A stretch of DNA of 64,000 nt from F23-B02 sp963613665 (lineage in GTDB: Bacteria > Bacillota > Clostridia > Oscillospirales > Oscillospiraceae), in contig CAVEAL010000007.1 of the NCBI GenBank assembly GCA_963613665.1, positions 1 to 64,000 on the forward strand. Direction: 5' to 3'. The position numbers and the translations under genes were made by a program. The notes under the pieces were generated by a model, which was given only the letters and a program-made list of their open reading frames with translations, was not told the DNA's origin and searched no databases. Each line of letters begins with the position of its first letter. Position 1 is the first letter of the stretch. Shown in pieces: positions 43,726-53,200 of this stretch.

Positions 43726-44622
43726 TTAATTTCTCGCCTTTCTCCTGATATACCCCGTCAGCGCCCAGCCCGCTGGCGTACACAGCACCGTCAGCAACTT
43801 GCGTGGGGATTCCTTGATATAGTTCTGATTTCCTGCAATCTGGCTGCTGGAGCAGTAGTGAATGCAATCCATCACCAGCCGCTTAAAGGATTCCGGATGC
43901 TGCATCTTCACCACGCGCCAGAAAGCAAAGCCTTTCGGATTTTTCAGATACTGCCGGAACATATTGTTGCTGGAGCCGTCCGGCTGGTACTCCACATTAC
44001 AGAGTACCTCATTTAGTACGGCCAGCTTATAGTCCTGATCGATCAGAAGGTACTTATAGGCCAGACTGACATACTTTTCGCCTTCAAACACAGGGTACGC
44101 CGGATAGGCATTGATGATATCCGTGCGGTAGACCAGCTTCTTGTCACCCGCGCCGCCAGCGGCATAGTAACCGGAAAGTGTTGTTTCTGTCATAGCAGCA
44201 GGAAAATCTTTGCCGATGATCTTTCCTTCAAAGTCGGCGTCAAGACCCACAATGCCCGCATACCCTTTATCTTTGACCTCGGCCCATTTGCGCAGGATTT
44301 TCTCTACCGCACCATCTGCCAGCATATCGTCGGAATCAACGCAGATGTTCAGTTCCGTGCGGATGTTAGCATAAGCCACATTGTGTGCCGTGTGCATCCC
44401 GCCGTTCTCTTTGTAGATATACTGAATATCAAAGCCGTTATCGCAGCTCTGCCAATCACGCACCAGTTCTGCGGTGTTGTCAGTAGAGCCGTCGTCCACG
44501 ATCAGCCAGATGAAGTCCCTGCAATTCTGGCAGCAAAGGCTCTCATATGTGCGCGGCAAAGTGTGCGCCCGATTGTAGGCCGGAGTGAAGATTGTGAGGA
44601 TAGGTTCAGCAATTCTGTTCAT
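43726..44622 (-). CDS. Glycosyltransferase family 2
   Basis: A 298-residue GT-A enzyme: ILTIFTPAYNRAHTLPRTYES, WLIVDDGSTDNT and LNICVDSDDMLADG. The C-terminal half (KYLLIDQDYKLAVLNEVLCNVEYQPDG) is typical of the WfgS/WfeV-like subgroup. The start overlaps the end of the preceding GT4 gene by 17 bp. Confidence 0.92.
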   Translation of the reverse strand: MNRIAEPILTIFTPAYNRAHTLPRTYESLCCQNCRDFIWLIVDDGSTDNTAELVRDWQSCDNGFDIQYIYKENGGMHTAHNVAYANIRTELNICVDSDDMLADGAVEKILRKWAEVKDKGYAGIVGLDADFEGKIIGKDFPAAMTETTLSGYYAAGGAGDKKLVYRTDIINAYPAYPVFEGEKYVSLAYKYLLIDQDYKLAVLNEVLCNVEYQPDGSSNNMFRQYLKNPKGFAFWRVVKMQHPESFKRLVMDCIHYCSSSQIAGNQNYIKESPRKLLTVLCTPAGWALTGYIRRKARN

Positions 44623-45700
44623 AAGCGTTGATGTAGAACTCCTGTAGTTTTACGGCTTCGGCGGTGATATCGAAGCCATGAGCGGCGATTTCGGCTCGGC
44701 GGTCAGTGCGAGGCGCTTCTCTCTTTTCGAGAATCTTTGCCGCCCAAATTTCCGGATTCGCCGACAGGGACAGAACATCCACCAAGCTGTCGGTCAGGAT
44801 GCATTCAGGCGGAACCTTATCTGAGATCAGGCAGGGCAGACCTGCGGCCTGTGCCTCTACCATCGTCACAGGCAATCCCTCATACAGCGACGGGAACACA
44901 AATACGTCCATCGCCTGCAACAAATCTGCGACATCGCTGCGGACACCGAGGAAACGGACGTGTTCTGCAATGCCCAGCGCGTGCGTCTTGACCTGCATCT
45001 TCGGCATATCTTCTCCACCGCCGACCAGCAGAAGGACTGCATTTGGTTCTTTTTTCAACAGTGCGGCAAAGATATCGAGGAGGAACAGGTGGTTCTTCTG
45101 CGGATTAAACCGGCCAACATGGCCGACGATTAACTCATCTTCGAGACCAAGCTTTTGCCGCATCTCTATGCATTTTACCGGATCATAGGTGTAAGCGGCA
45201 GCATCAATGGCGTTATTGATGATCTGATATGGTGCTCCGCTGAACATCCAATCGCCTGCATCCTTCCCGCAGGCAAAAAGATTTGTAGCATACTGCGGAA
45301 TGCTGCGGCGATACCAAAGCTTAATCGGATATTTCAGATTTCTATCCTGATTTGCATTATGACTGTGAGCAATTCGCACCGAGGCATTATGCTGTGCAGC
45401 GACCTTCAGAATCACTGAACTCAAGCAATCCTGATGTACATGAACAACTTTGTACTCCGGGTGTTCATCAAAAAAATGATTCAGAGCAGATAAATAGCTT
45501 TTGCTCCACGGCACTAAGCGCGGCAAGCGATAGATTCTTCCGCTAAGAGATTCAATTTCGTCGTCAAATGCTGCCTGTTCTTGGCGGTGCACCAGGAAAT
45601 CAAACTGCACCTTTTCACGGTCAATGTGGCGGTAGTAATTCATAATCATGGATTCCAAACCGCCACGCTCCATGTGGGTGACAACTTGTAAAACACGCAA
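44606..45700 (-). CDS. Glycosyltransferase family 4 (EpsF-like)
   Basis: A 364-residue GT-B enzyme starting RVLQVVTHMERGGLESMIMNY, the EpsF/CapM-type N-terminus. The C-domain has VGHVGRFNPQKNHLFLLDIF, LLVGGGEDM, FLGVRSDVADLLQAMDVFVFPSLYEGLP. It uses a TTG start with the SD GGTGAGGT. It is a repeat-unit transferase of unknown specificity. Confidence 0.9.
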   Translation of the reverse strand: MRVLQVVTHMERGGLESMIMNYYRHIDREKVQFDFLVHRQEQAAFDDEIESLSGRIYRLPRLVPWSKSYLSALNHFFDEHPEYKVVHVHQDCLSSVILKVAAQHNASVRIAHSHNANQDRNLKYPIKLWYRRSIPQYATNLFACGKDAGDWMFSGAPYQIINNAIDAAAYTYDPVKCIEMRQKLGLEDELIVGHVGRFNPQKNHLFLLDIFAALLKKEPNAVLLLVGGGEDMPKMQVKTHALGIAEHVRFLGVRSDVADLLQAMDVFVFPSLYEGLPVTMVEAQAAGLPCLISDKVPPECILTDSLVDVLSLSANPEIWAAKILEKREAPRTDRRAEIAAHGFDITAEAVKLQEFYINAYEQNC

Positions 45701-45707
45701 TTATACC

Positions 45708-46820
45708 TCACCTCGGCATTGCTAAATATTCGCTGATCGTGTAGCGGCGGAAATTATCGTCAAACGGAAGATTGATGGCGTGGGCATAGTAAAAATACGC
45801 AATATAGCAGATGATCATTGCAACTTTAATAACCTTGCGATCCCTACCTTGGATTTTGCTGACCATCCACGGAAGCGACAGCACCTGAAACACCAAGAAG
45901 TAGATGGCTAGTCGCGCAAAATAATTGGCCGTTCCAAATAGCCCCACAAACATAATTGCTCCATTGAGCATGGACAGGTTCATAAACAGATTCTGTTCTC
46001 TTGAACTGTCCGCAAATAATTGTTTTCGGTAAATAAATGACAATATGAGCGGGACATTGCAGACCAAAACGCGAAAAATATTAACGCCTGCTTGGTTAAA
46101 GCTTTCAAGTGTATATTCCTCGCCTATCATGGTTGTGATATTGATGATGGTTCCCATTAGGGGCTGCAAAGCCAAGCCAACAGTAATGAATAAAGCGATA
46201 AAGAAGTAAGTCTTCTTTGTCCACGGCTTATAGGTGAATATCGGGACGGATAGAAACATCAATGCGTATGGGTGAATCGTTGCAGCCAACAAAACGCAAA
46301 AAACATATCTGGCATATTTCTTATCAAGAAAAAAGTGAACAGCCAGAAGGCAAATGGCGACAGCCGCCGTCTGCTTGATAGCAGCACATATAAACGAATA
46401 CGCACCAGTCGCAAATAGCAGAAAAATTGACAGAGGATAATTTTCCGCGTGCTTATGCAAAAAGAACAGGTACAGCCCGACAACAATTACAGCCCAAAAC
46501 ATCAGGAAATCCTGCGAAATAACCCCTTGCGTTTTAAGCCATGCATTGATAATGCCGAACCCAAAATTCGACCCCAAATCGAGGCGGACGTCTTTCCAAT
46601 ATGTTGGAAAGACGCTCATTGCCTCATATGCATAGCGGTATGTCTCCGTATCGTTGTACCACTTGCGCAAGCCAACAAATCCTGCCAGCAAGATAAAAAT
46701 CACGATAGCAGGCAGCAACTGCCTATGCATTTTTTGCCCATTCAACGGTCGAATGGTAACATGATCCGCACACCACGCCAGTGCAATCGTTATGAGCATG
46801 AGGATGACTAACTCTCGCAT
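45708..46820 (-). CDS. EpsG-family oligosaccharide polymerase (Wzy-like)
   Basis: A membrane protein of about 370 residues with 10 or more spans. It carries the EpsG-type periplasmic motif VGLRKWYNDTETYRYAYEAM near residue 40 and AAIKQTAAVAICLLAVHFFL in the middle. It would polymerise repeat units at the outer face of the membrane after Wzx export. The ATG at 46820 has GGAG seven bases before it; a longer frame to 46856 is unlikely because it overlaps the GT4 gene. Confidence 0.85.
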   Translation of the reverse strand: MRELVILMLITIALAWCADHVTIRPLNGQKMHRQLLPAIVIFILLAGFVGLRKWYNDTETYRYAYEAMSVFPTYWKDVRLDLGSNFGFGIINAWLKTQGVISQDFLMFWAVIVVGLYLFFLHKHAENYPLSIFLLFATGAYSFICAAIKQTAAVAICLLAVHFFLDKKYARYVFCVLLAATIHPYALMFLSVPIFTYKPWTKKTYFFIALFITVGLALQPLMGTIINITTMIGEEYTLESFNQAGVNIFRVLVCNVPLILSFIYRKQLFADSSREQNLFMNLSMLNGAIMFVGLFGTANYFARLAIYFLVFQVLSLPWMVSKIQGRDRKVIKVAMIICYIAYFYYAHAINLPFDDNFRRYTISEYLAMPR

Positions 46821-46821
46821 T

Positions 46822-47937
46822 TCAGATCTCCAAGTGTTTGATCGTCTCCGCCACAACAGCAGTTTTACTGAACTTCTGCTTCATCCGTTCTCTGCCGCAG
46901 TAGCCCATTTCGGCTCGCGAACCCTCTGATAACTCTACAAAACGTCGCATCGCGTCATAGAGCGCGTCCGCATCTTTTGTCGGGCACAGATAGCCGCTGG
47001 CACCGTTCTCCACTGCCTCGCGGCAGCCGGGGATATCACTGGTAATAAGTGGCCGTCCGGAAGCAGCAGCTTCCAGCAGAACATTGGACATGCCCTCGTG
47101 GTACGAAGGCAGTACGATGCAGCTTGCCATTGTGTAAAACGGCTTCATATCCGACTGATAGCCGTGGTACTTGACCACACCGGCCTTTTCCAGTTCATCC
47201 ATGACAGGCTTGTAGGCCTCTTCAAATGAGCCGACAATGTGAAATTCCACACCATCGCCGTATTCCTGCTTCATTCGCTTTGCAGCGGTGAACAGTTCGT
47301 CCACGCCTTTTTCGTGCATGACACGGCCCACAAAAAGAAACCGCACAGGCCCTTCCTGCGGATAAGGCTGGTGGGGATAATCTTCAAGATTGACACCCGC
47401 GCCATTAAGCACCACGTCGCGCCCTTTCGGCACAACACCAGTGGCAATGAGAGTGTTCCGGTTTCCGGCATTCTCGAAAAATATAACCTTGGCGCTTTTC
47501 AGCGCTGGCTTGTAAAGCGCCAAGACGAATTTTTTCAGCCAGCCGCCGTTTTCAATAGCACTGCCCAATCCAGTGATGTTCACAGCATAGGGAATGTGCG
47601 CTATCCGACAGGCCAAACCGCCGTAGATATTTGGCTTGATGGTGTATGTCAGAACCAAATCCGGCTTGACCTTTTTCAGCATGGCACGGTACTGGTGGAA
47701 AAGTTTGCTGTCGTGAATGGGGTTCATTCCCCGGCGCTCAATAGGCGTGTCAATAAAGCGGCAGCCAAGCCGCACCAGTTCTGGGACAAAATCACCGTCC
47801 GGCAGGGAAATATATACCTCGTGCCCTGCATCCAAAAGCGCCGCAAGCAGGTCTTTCCGAAAGCGGTACAGCCCGACATCGTTGTTGGCAAGCACCAGAA
47901 TCCGCTTATTTGATTTTCCTTGCAGGGACTCCGACAT
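46822..47937 (-). CDS. Glycosyltransferase family 4, PglA-like
   Basis: A GT-B enzyme of about 371 residues: KRILVLANNDVGLYRFRKDLL, then LTYTIKPNIYGGLACRI and NITGLGSAI, then RFLFVGRVMHEKGVDELFTAA and VLPSYHEGMSNVLLEAAASGRP. This pattern matches PglA/WbpX-type enzymes that add the second sugar to undecaprenyl-diphospho-bacillosamine. Together with PglC-, PglD- and PglE-like neighbours it suggests a similar first step here. It overlaps the acetyltransferase gene by about 30 bp. The ATG at 47937 has GGAACC upstream. Confidence 0.88.
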   Translation of the reverse strand: MSESLQGKSNKRILVLANNDVGLYRFRKDLLAALLDAGHEVYISLPDGDFVPELVRLGCRFIDTPIERRGMNPIHDSKLFHQYRAMLKKVKPDLVLTYTIKPNIYGGLACRIAHIPYAVNITGLGSAIENGGWLKKFVLALYKPALKSAKVIFFENAGNRNTLIATGVVPKGRDVVLNGAGVNLEDYPHQPYPQEGPVRFLFVGRVMHEKGVDELFTAAKRMKQEYGDGVEFHIVGSFEEAYKPVMDELEKAGVVKYHGYQSDMKPFYTMASCIVLPSYHEGMSNVLLEAAASGRPLITSDIPGCREAVENGASGYLCPTKDADALYDAMRRFVELSEGSRAEMGYCGRERMKQKFSKTAVVAETIKHLEI

Positions 47938-48520
47938 AGGTTCCGCTCTCCTTGATATCACGAATTACCACCGTACCCGCGCCAATCATGCAGTGGTCAC
48001 AAATGCTTACGTTATTGCTGATGGTCGCACCAATGCCGACCCATGTATGATCTCCGACTAAGGCGGTTCCGCCGAGCTTTGCACCAACGGAAATATGCAC
48101 AAAATCCCCAATACAGTTGTCGTGCTCCACGACCGCCGAGGTATTGATGATGCAATGTGCTCCAATATGGGCAGAGGAATTGATCACCGCATTTGCCATA
48201 ATGACGCTGCCCACACCGATCTGTGTATCCAATGCAGCGATAACCGCAGACGGATGAATTGCCGTGTACCAGCGCACGCCATCAAGCTGACGCGAGATTT
48301 TTTCACGGACGGTTGAATTACCAATTCCGATTACAAAGGCCGCATCCGGATATCTCGCGTAATCCGCAACTTTGCCCAGCACGGGGATACCGGCAGTTTC
48401 AGGTGGAAGCGGCTCATTGTCATCCAAGAATCCTAGCAGCGTATCGCCGCTTCTGCGGACAATATCCGCTACGACCTTTCCGTGACCGCTGGCTCCAATG
48501 ACGATGACCTGTTCATTCAT
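47906..48520 (-). CDS. Sugar acetyltransferase, PglD-like
   Basis: A 204-residue NeuD/PglD-type acetyltransferase. The N-terminal Rossmann part is VIVIGASGHGKVVADIVRRSG, and the left-handed beta-helix has NTSAVVEHDNCIGDFVHISVGAKLGG (catalytic His) and GAGTVVIRDI, ending in GVPARKIK. It would acetylate the 4-amino group of a UDP-4-amino-4,6-dideoxy sugar made by the aminotransferase at 49154. The initiating ATG overlaps the 3' end of the sugar transferase gene. Confidence 0.88.
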   Translation of the reverse strand: MNEQVIVIGASGHGKVVADIVRRSGDTLLGFLDDNEPLPPETAGIPVLGKVADYARYPDAAFVIGIGNSTVREKISRQLDGVRWYTAIHPSAVIAALDTQIGVGSVIMANAVINSSAHIGAHCIINTSAVVEHDNCIGDFVHISVGAKLGGTALVGDHTWVGIGATISNNVSICDHCMIGAGTVVIRDIKESGTYVGVPARKIK

Positions 48521-49154
48521 GTGATGAAGCCCCCGTTCCCGTAAATGCTTCCATCGTTGCGTTGCCCTCCGCATTGATACCTTTTCGCCTGATAACGCAT
48601 AAAAAGGTCTGGAGCAGAATGCTTACATCTTGTTTCAGCGTAATTCCGTTAGAAATATATTGAATGTCATACGCAAACTTCTGTTCCCACGTCAGGTTAT
48701 TTCTCCCTTTTACCTGAGCCAGCCCTGTCAGGCCAGGGCGCACATCATGGCGGTGATGCTGCTCTTCCGTATAGAGCGGCAGATACTTCACCAATAACGG
48801 TCTTGGCCCAACAATGCTCATTTTTCCGCGGAAGATATCAAACAGCTCCGGCAATTCGTCTGCACTTGTGGAGCGGAGCCAACGGCCAAAACGTCCCAGC
48901 CGCTCCTCATCCGGCAGCAGTTCACCGTTTTCATCCCGTGCATCGCTCATGCTGCGGAACTTGTGAAGCTTAAAAATCTTCTCGTTCTTTCCCGGACGCT
49001 CCTGACAGAAGATCACGGGGCTGCCCAGCTTCACGCGCACCAAGATTGCCGTCACGAGAAGTATCGGAGACAGAATAATCAGCGCCATTCCGGAGAGGAA
49101 AATGTCAAGAAATCGCTTGACAAACTTCTCGTAAAATCCAGCCTTGTGCTGCAT
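48513..49154 (-). CDS. Undecaprenyl-phosphate sugar phosphotransferase, PglC-like
   Basis: A 213-residue monotopic initiating transferase of the bacterial sugar transferase family. It has an N-terminal amphipathic span (FLDIFLSGMALIILSPILLV), the FCQERPGKNEKIFKLHKFRSM block, the catalytic DELPELFDIFRGKMSIVGPRPLL and HDVRPGLTGLAQVKGRN. It transfers a sugar-1-phosphate to undecaprenyl phosphate and so starts the repeat unit. The small size without extra spans is the PglC type. The ATG overlaps the stop of the aminotransferase gene. Confidence 0.92.
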   Translation of the reverse strand: MQHKAGFYEKFVKRFLDIFLSGMALIILSPILLVTAILVRVKLGSPVIFCQERPGKNEKIFKLHKFRSMSDARDENGELLPDEERLGRFGRWLRSTSADELPELFDIFRGKMSIVGPRPLLVKYLPLYTEEQHHRHDVRPGLTGLAQVKGRNNLTWEQKFAYDIQYISNGITLKQDVSILLQTFLCVIRRKGINAEGNATMEAFTGTGASSHE

Positions 49155-50278
49155 CAGAACATCCCCCGAATGACCTCGCACACGCGGTTAACATCATCCA
49201 TGCTCATCTTCGTATCGCTCGGCAGGCACACGCCGCGGGCAAACAGATCGTCGCACACCGGCTCGTCACTGACGCTGACGAAGGAGCAGTCCGAAAAGAC
49301 CGGCTGCAAATTCATGGGTTTCCAGAGATGGCGGCCCTCAATATTGGCTTCATTCAGCCGCGCCAGCATATCGGCAGGTATCACGCCGCAGTCCGCGTCC
49401 AGCAGGGCGACGGACAGCCAGCGGTTCGGCTCGGCGCAGTCCAGCTTCGGCTGCATGGTCAGCGGCAGACCTTTCAGGTTTTCAGAGTAGCGGGCAAAGA
49501 TCGCCTGCTTCTGCTGCACGCGCAGGGGCAGCACCTTCATCTGGCCGCGTCCGATACCAGCGGAGATGTTACTCATACGGTAGTTGTAGCCGATTTCCTC
49601 GTGCTGATACCACGGCGCATTCTCGCGGGCCTGCGTTGCCAGCTTCAGGGCATGCTTGGCTTCTTCTTCCGTCCGGCACAGCAGCATACCGCCACCGGAG
49701 GTGGTAATGATTTTGTTGCCGTTGAAGGACAGGCCGCCGAACTCACCAAAGGTGCCGCACTTCTGTCCGTTGTATGTAGAGCCAAGCGCCTCGGCGGCAT
49801 CCTCAATCAGAGGAACATTGTGCTCATGGCAAACAGCAACGATCTCGTCCAGCTTGGCAGGGTTGCCGTACAGATGCACCGCGACCACCGCCTTGGGCGT
49901 GCCGTGAAGCTCGAAGGCACGACGCAGAGCGGCAGGGTCCATATTCCACGTCTCACGCTCGGAGTCGATGAACACCGGCTTCGCGCCGCAGTAGACAACA
50001 GGGTTGGCCGACGCGGAGAAGGTCAAGCTCTGGCAGAACACCGTATCGCCGGGCTTTACACCCACGAGGATCATCGCAAGGTGCAGCGCCGCCGTACCGG
50101 CAGACAGGGCGACAGGATAGCCCTTACCCATGTAAGCACCCATTGCTTTTTCAAATTCGTTGACATTCTCGCCCAGTGGCGCGATCCAGTTCTTCCGAAA
50201 TGCGTCGTTGATGTACTCCAGTTCATAGCCCTCATCCGACATATGCGGGCTGGCCAGCAAAAGTCGTTTATCCATCAT
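49154..50278 (-). CDS. DegT/DnrJ/EryC1 sugar aminotransferase, PglE-like
   Basis: A PLP-dependent enzyme of about 374 residues. It has LSAGTAALHLAMILVGVKPGD, LIEDAAEALGSTYNGQKCGTFGEFGGLSFNGNK (schiff-base lysine in NGNK) and GYNYRMSNISAGIGRGQ. It would aminate a UDP-4-keto-6-deoxy sugar; the dehydratase that makes this substrate is not in the window. The ATG at 50278 has AGGAG upstream and overlaps the stop of the helicase gene (ATGA), so even the helicase belongs to the same translation-coupled operon. Confidence 0.9.
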   Translation of the reverse strand: MMDKRLLLASPHMSDEGYELEYINDAFRKNWIAPLGENVNEFEKAMGAYMGKGYPVALSAGTAALHLAMILVGVKPGDTVFCQSLTFSASANPVVYCGAKPVFIDSERETWNMDPAALRRAFELHGTPKAVVAVHLYGNPAKLDEIVAVCHEHNVPLIEDAAEALGSTYNGQKCGTFGEFGGLSFNGNKIITTSGGGMLLCRTEEEAKHALKLATQARENAPWYQHEEIGYNYRMSNISAGIGRGQMKVLPLRVQQKQAIFARYSENLKGLPLTMQPKLDCAEPNRWLSVALLDADCGVIPADMLARLNEANIEGRHLWKPMNLQPVFSDCSFVSVSDEPVCDDLFARGVCLPSDTKMSMDDVNRVCEVIRGMF

Positions 50279-53200
50279 TTGTCTCCTGCCTTCTGGCTCC
50301 ATATCATTCCGATTTTGTTTAGACGTTCCGCTCTCTGCGGGTCAATTTTCTCTCGGCTTCGCCGCTGGGCATGAATCCATTGACCGAGCGGGTAGCCGTC
50401 CTGCGTGGAGTATGTAGCAGCCACGCTTAAATTTCCGTTTTCTTCGTAGTATTTTGAGGCGGCGGCAAAGCCGTTTTTCCAGGCTTGTTCTTTACTGTTG
50501 AGCCAATTCATACCGATGGCATCCAATGCTTCTATTTGCTCTTGGTTCAGCTTTCCGGTTTTTCTTCGGCCACGCTGCTGTCTCAGCCATTCGTGAAGCT
50601 TTTCTTCGTCCTGATCAGCGAATGATGCAGGATAATATGGCAGCGTATTATGAAGGTCGTAATATGCCTTTGCTTTTGCATACCAGGTGTCCCAATAGGT
50701 AAGCGGATTCCAAACCATGCCTATCGCGTCAAGTTTCTGAATCTGTTCTTCCGTAAGGGCGCTGCGATTTTCGCGTTGCCGTCTTATCCAATAACCCAAG
50801 CGAAAGCCTTCTCCCTCGGAATAGGTTAAAAGTACATCCAGATTACCATGATTCTCGTAATATGCTTTGGCCTGCAAATAGCCGTATTCCCATGAAGTTG
50901 TAGACAACTCTCTGAAATACAGACCGATTGTTTTCAACTGTTCAATGTGTTCAGGTGTTTGTTCTCCACGGTTGAATCTCTGCCGTTGGCTATCAACCCA
51001 TGTAGCGACCTCAAGCTCGATTCCGGGTTTGGCAGAACGCTTCTGCGGGTAAGAGCCATGTTCCTTGTAATAGGCTTTCGCTTTACTGAAATTGATATCC
51101 CATGTGGATTCCTGCGTCCAAACCATGCCCAGCTTTTCCAGCTTTGCAATCTTATCCGCAGACAGCGTACCTTTTCTGTAAGCATCCCGCTGTGCACAGA
51201 CCCAGTTCCCAAGCCCATAGCCATCTTCCGTCTTGTATGCTTTCTGCATATCAAGATCGCCGTGCGTTTTCACATAAGCCTTTGCCTGTTCGTAGCTTTG
51301 CTGCCAGCGGTCGATTTTCCAGGGGAAATCAATGGATTCCAGCTTGGCGATTCGTTCTTCATCGAGTTCACCCTTTGCCCGCTTCATGCGCTGCACCGTT
51401 GCCCAGGCACTTAATCGGGTGCCGTGCGCACCGACATAGTCTGCGGGAATGCTGAACCCGCCATAGGTATCCACATAAGAACAAAGATCGTCAAAATTGC
51501 CGTTCCAGATTCGATCCACTTCGGATTCCATTTTTAGCGGCAGGGTTTCTAACAGTTTTCTTTGAGCTTCCGGAATATCCGCCTCATCCCGCATACGCTT
51601 TGCCTGCACAGCGACCCACTTTCCAAGCCAAACGCCGTCTACGACTTCGTTTTGGGAAAGATCAAGCGTTCCGTGTTCATCGTAATATTTTTGAGCTGCG
51701 CGGAATGAATTCATCCACGGGTCGCCGCAATTCCAGACCATGCCGACAGCGTTCAGCCTATCGACCTTGTCCTGTGGGAGTTTTCCTTTTGCATAGCTGC
51801 TTCGCTGCCGCGCAATCCAGGCGCGCAGGGAGGAACCATTGCTTACCCGGTATTCTCCCGGAACCGAAAGATTGCCGTGTGTCTGATAAAACAGCCTAGC
51901 TTCCTGATACATTGCATCCCATTTTGCGCTGGCACCTGTTTCCCAAATCATGCCGATGGCATCTAAACGCGCAATCTGTTCCGGCGTTGGCGGAGTACCT
52001 TTTCCTTCGCCGCGGCGCAGGGCACGCAGTCTGGAAATCCACGAACCCAGGCGGATTCCATCAGCAGAGGTATAGCCAGATGGAACTCGCAGATTACGGT
52101 GTTCTTTGTAATAATCGCAGGCGGCAAGATAATTTCTCTCCCAGTAGTAATCCAGGACGTCCCAAATCATGCCGATGTTTTCAAGCTGTGCAATGCGTTC
52201 CTGATTGAGATAGTTAGAATGTGCTCCGGCGCGCTTCCACGAACGCAGATTGCTGAGCCAGCTTCCGAGATGAATTCCTTCAGCCGTGACAAATGAGGTA
52301 TCCGGGTTCAGCACGCCGTGCTCGTCATAATACTGTTTGGCTGCATTGAAATTGCGATCCCAATTCAGGTCACGAATGTTATCCCAGACCATGCCGATGG
52401 CATCCAGTTTCTGAATCTGCTCATCCGTAAGAAAGGTTTTGCTTTGCCCTTTGCGGGCTGCACGCTGATTGAATATCCAACTGCCCAGAGAATATCCGTC
52501 CGCAGTTCGATAGCGGCTGGACGGCATCAGATTTCCGTTTTCTTCGTAGTAAGCTTTGGCGTAGCTGTACATGACGTTCCACGGGGCGGAGAGAACATCA
52601 TTCAGCTTTCCAAAAAGCTCACGACACTCACGCACCTCGTCTATTACCTGGAACCGTTCATTGACGATTGCCTGGTCTTCTCCAAGGGAACGGTAATAGG
52701 TGGTCGCCACAAGCATTTCCTCTTCAACGGCTCCGATGGAATAGAGGTTTTCGATATTGTTGACAATATCCCAAATTACAGCATTCCCGCGTTTTCCGGC
52801 AGCCAGTGCTCGACCGATCTGCTGCTTGTAGATGATGGGCGACACGGTAGGCCGCAGCAGGATCACACCGCTGACGTTCTCCACATGGATGCCTTCGTTC
52901 AGCGCGTCGATGCAGAACAGCAGCTTGAGATGTTCGGTATCCTCGTCTGCCTTGAAGTCTGCAAAGGACTGACTGGCAGAGGGATCGTCGGAGTACACGG
53001 AATAGATGTGCGGAGCCTTATCAATGCGGCTGAACCACTCCGGCACCTTGTCCATCATGGTGTCCATATGTTCCTTGTTGGCGCAGAACACGATGTACTT
53101 GCCGGTGCGTTCCGTCATGTGCTTGTCGAAGATGACATCCAGACCGTCCGCCTTTTCCAGCGCACGGCGGAGGGCATCCAGATACCGCTCCGCTTCATCG

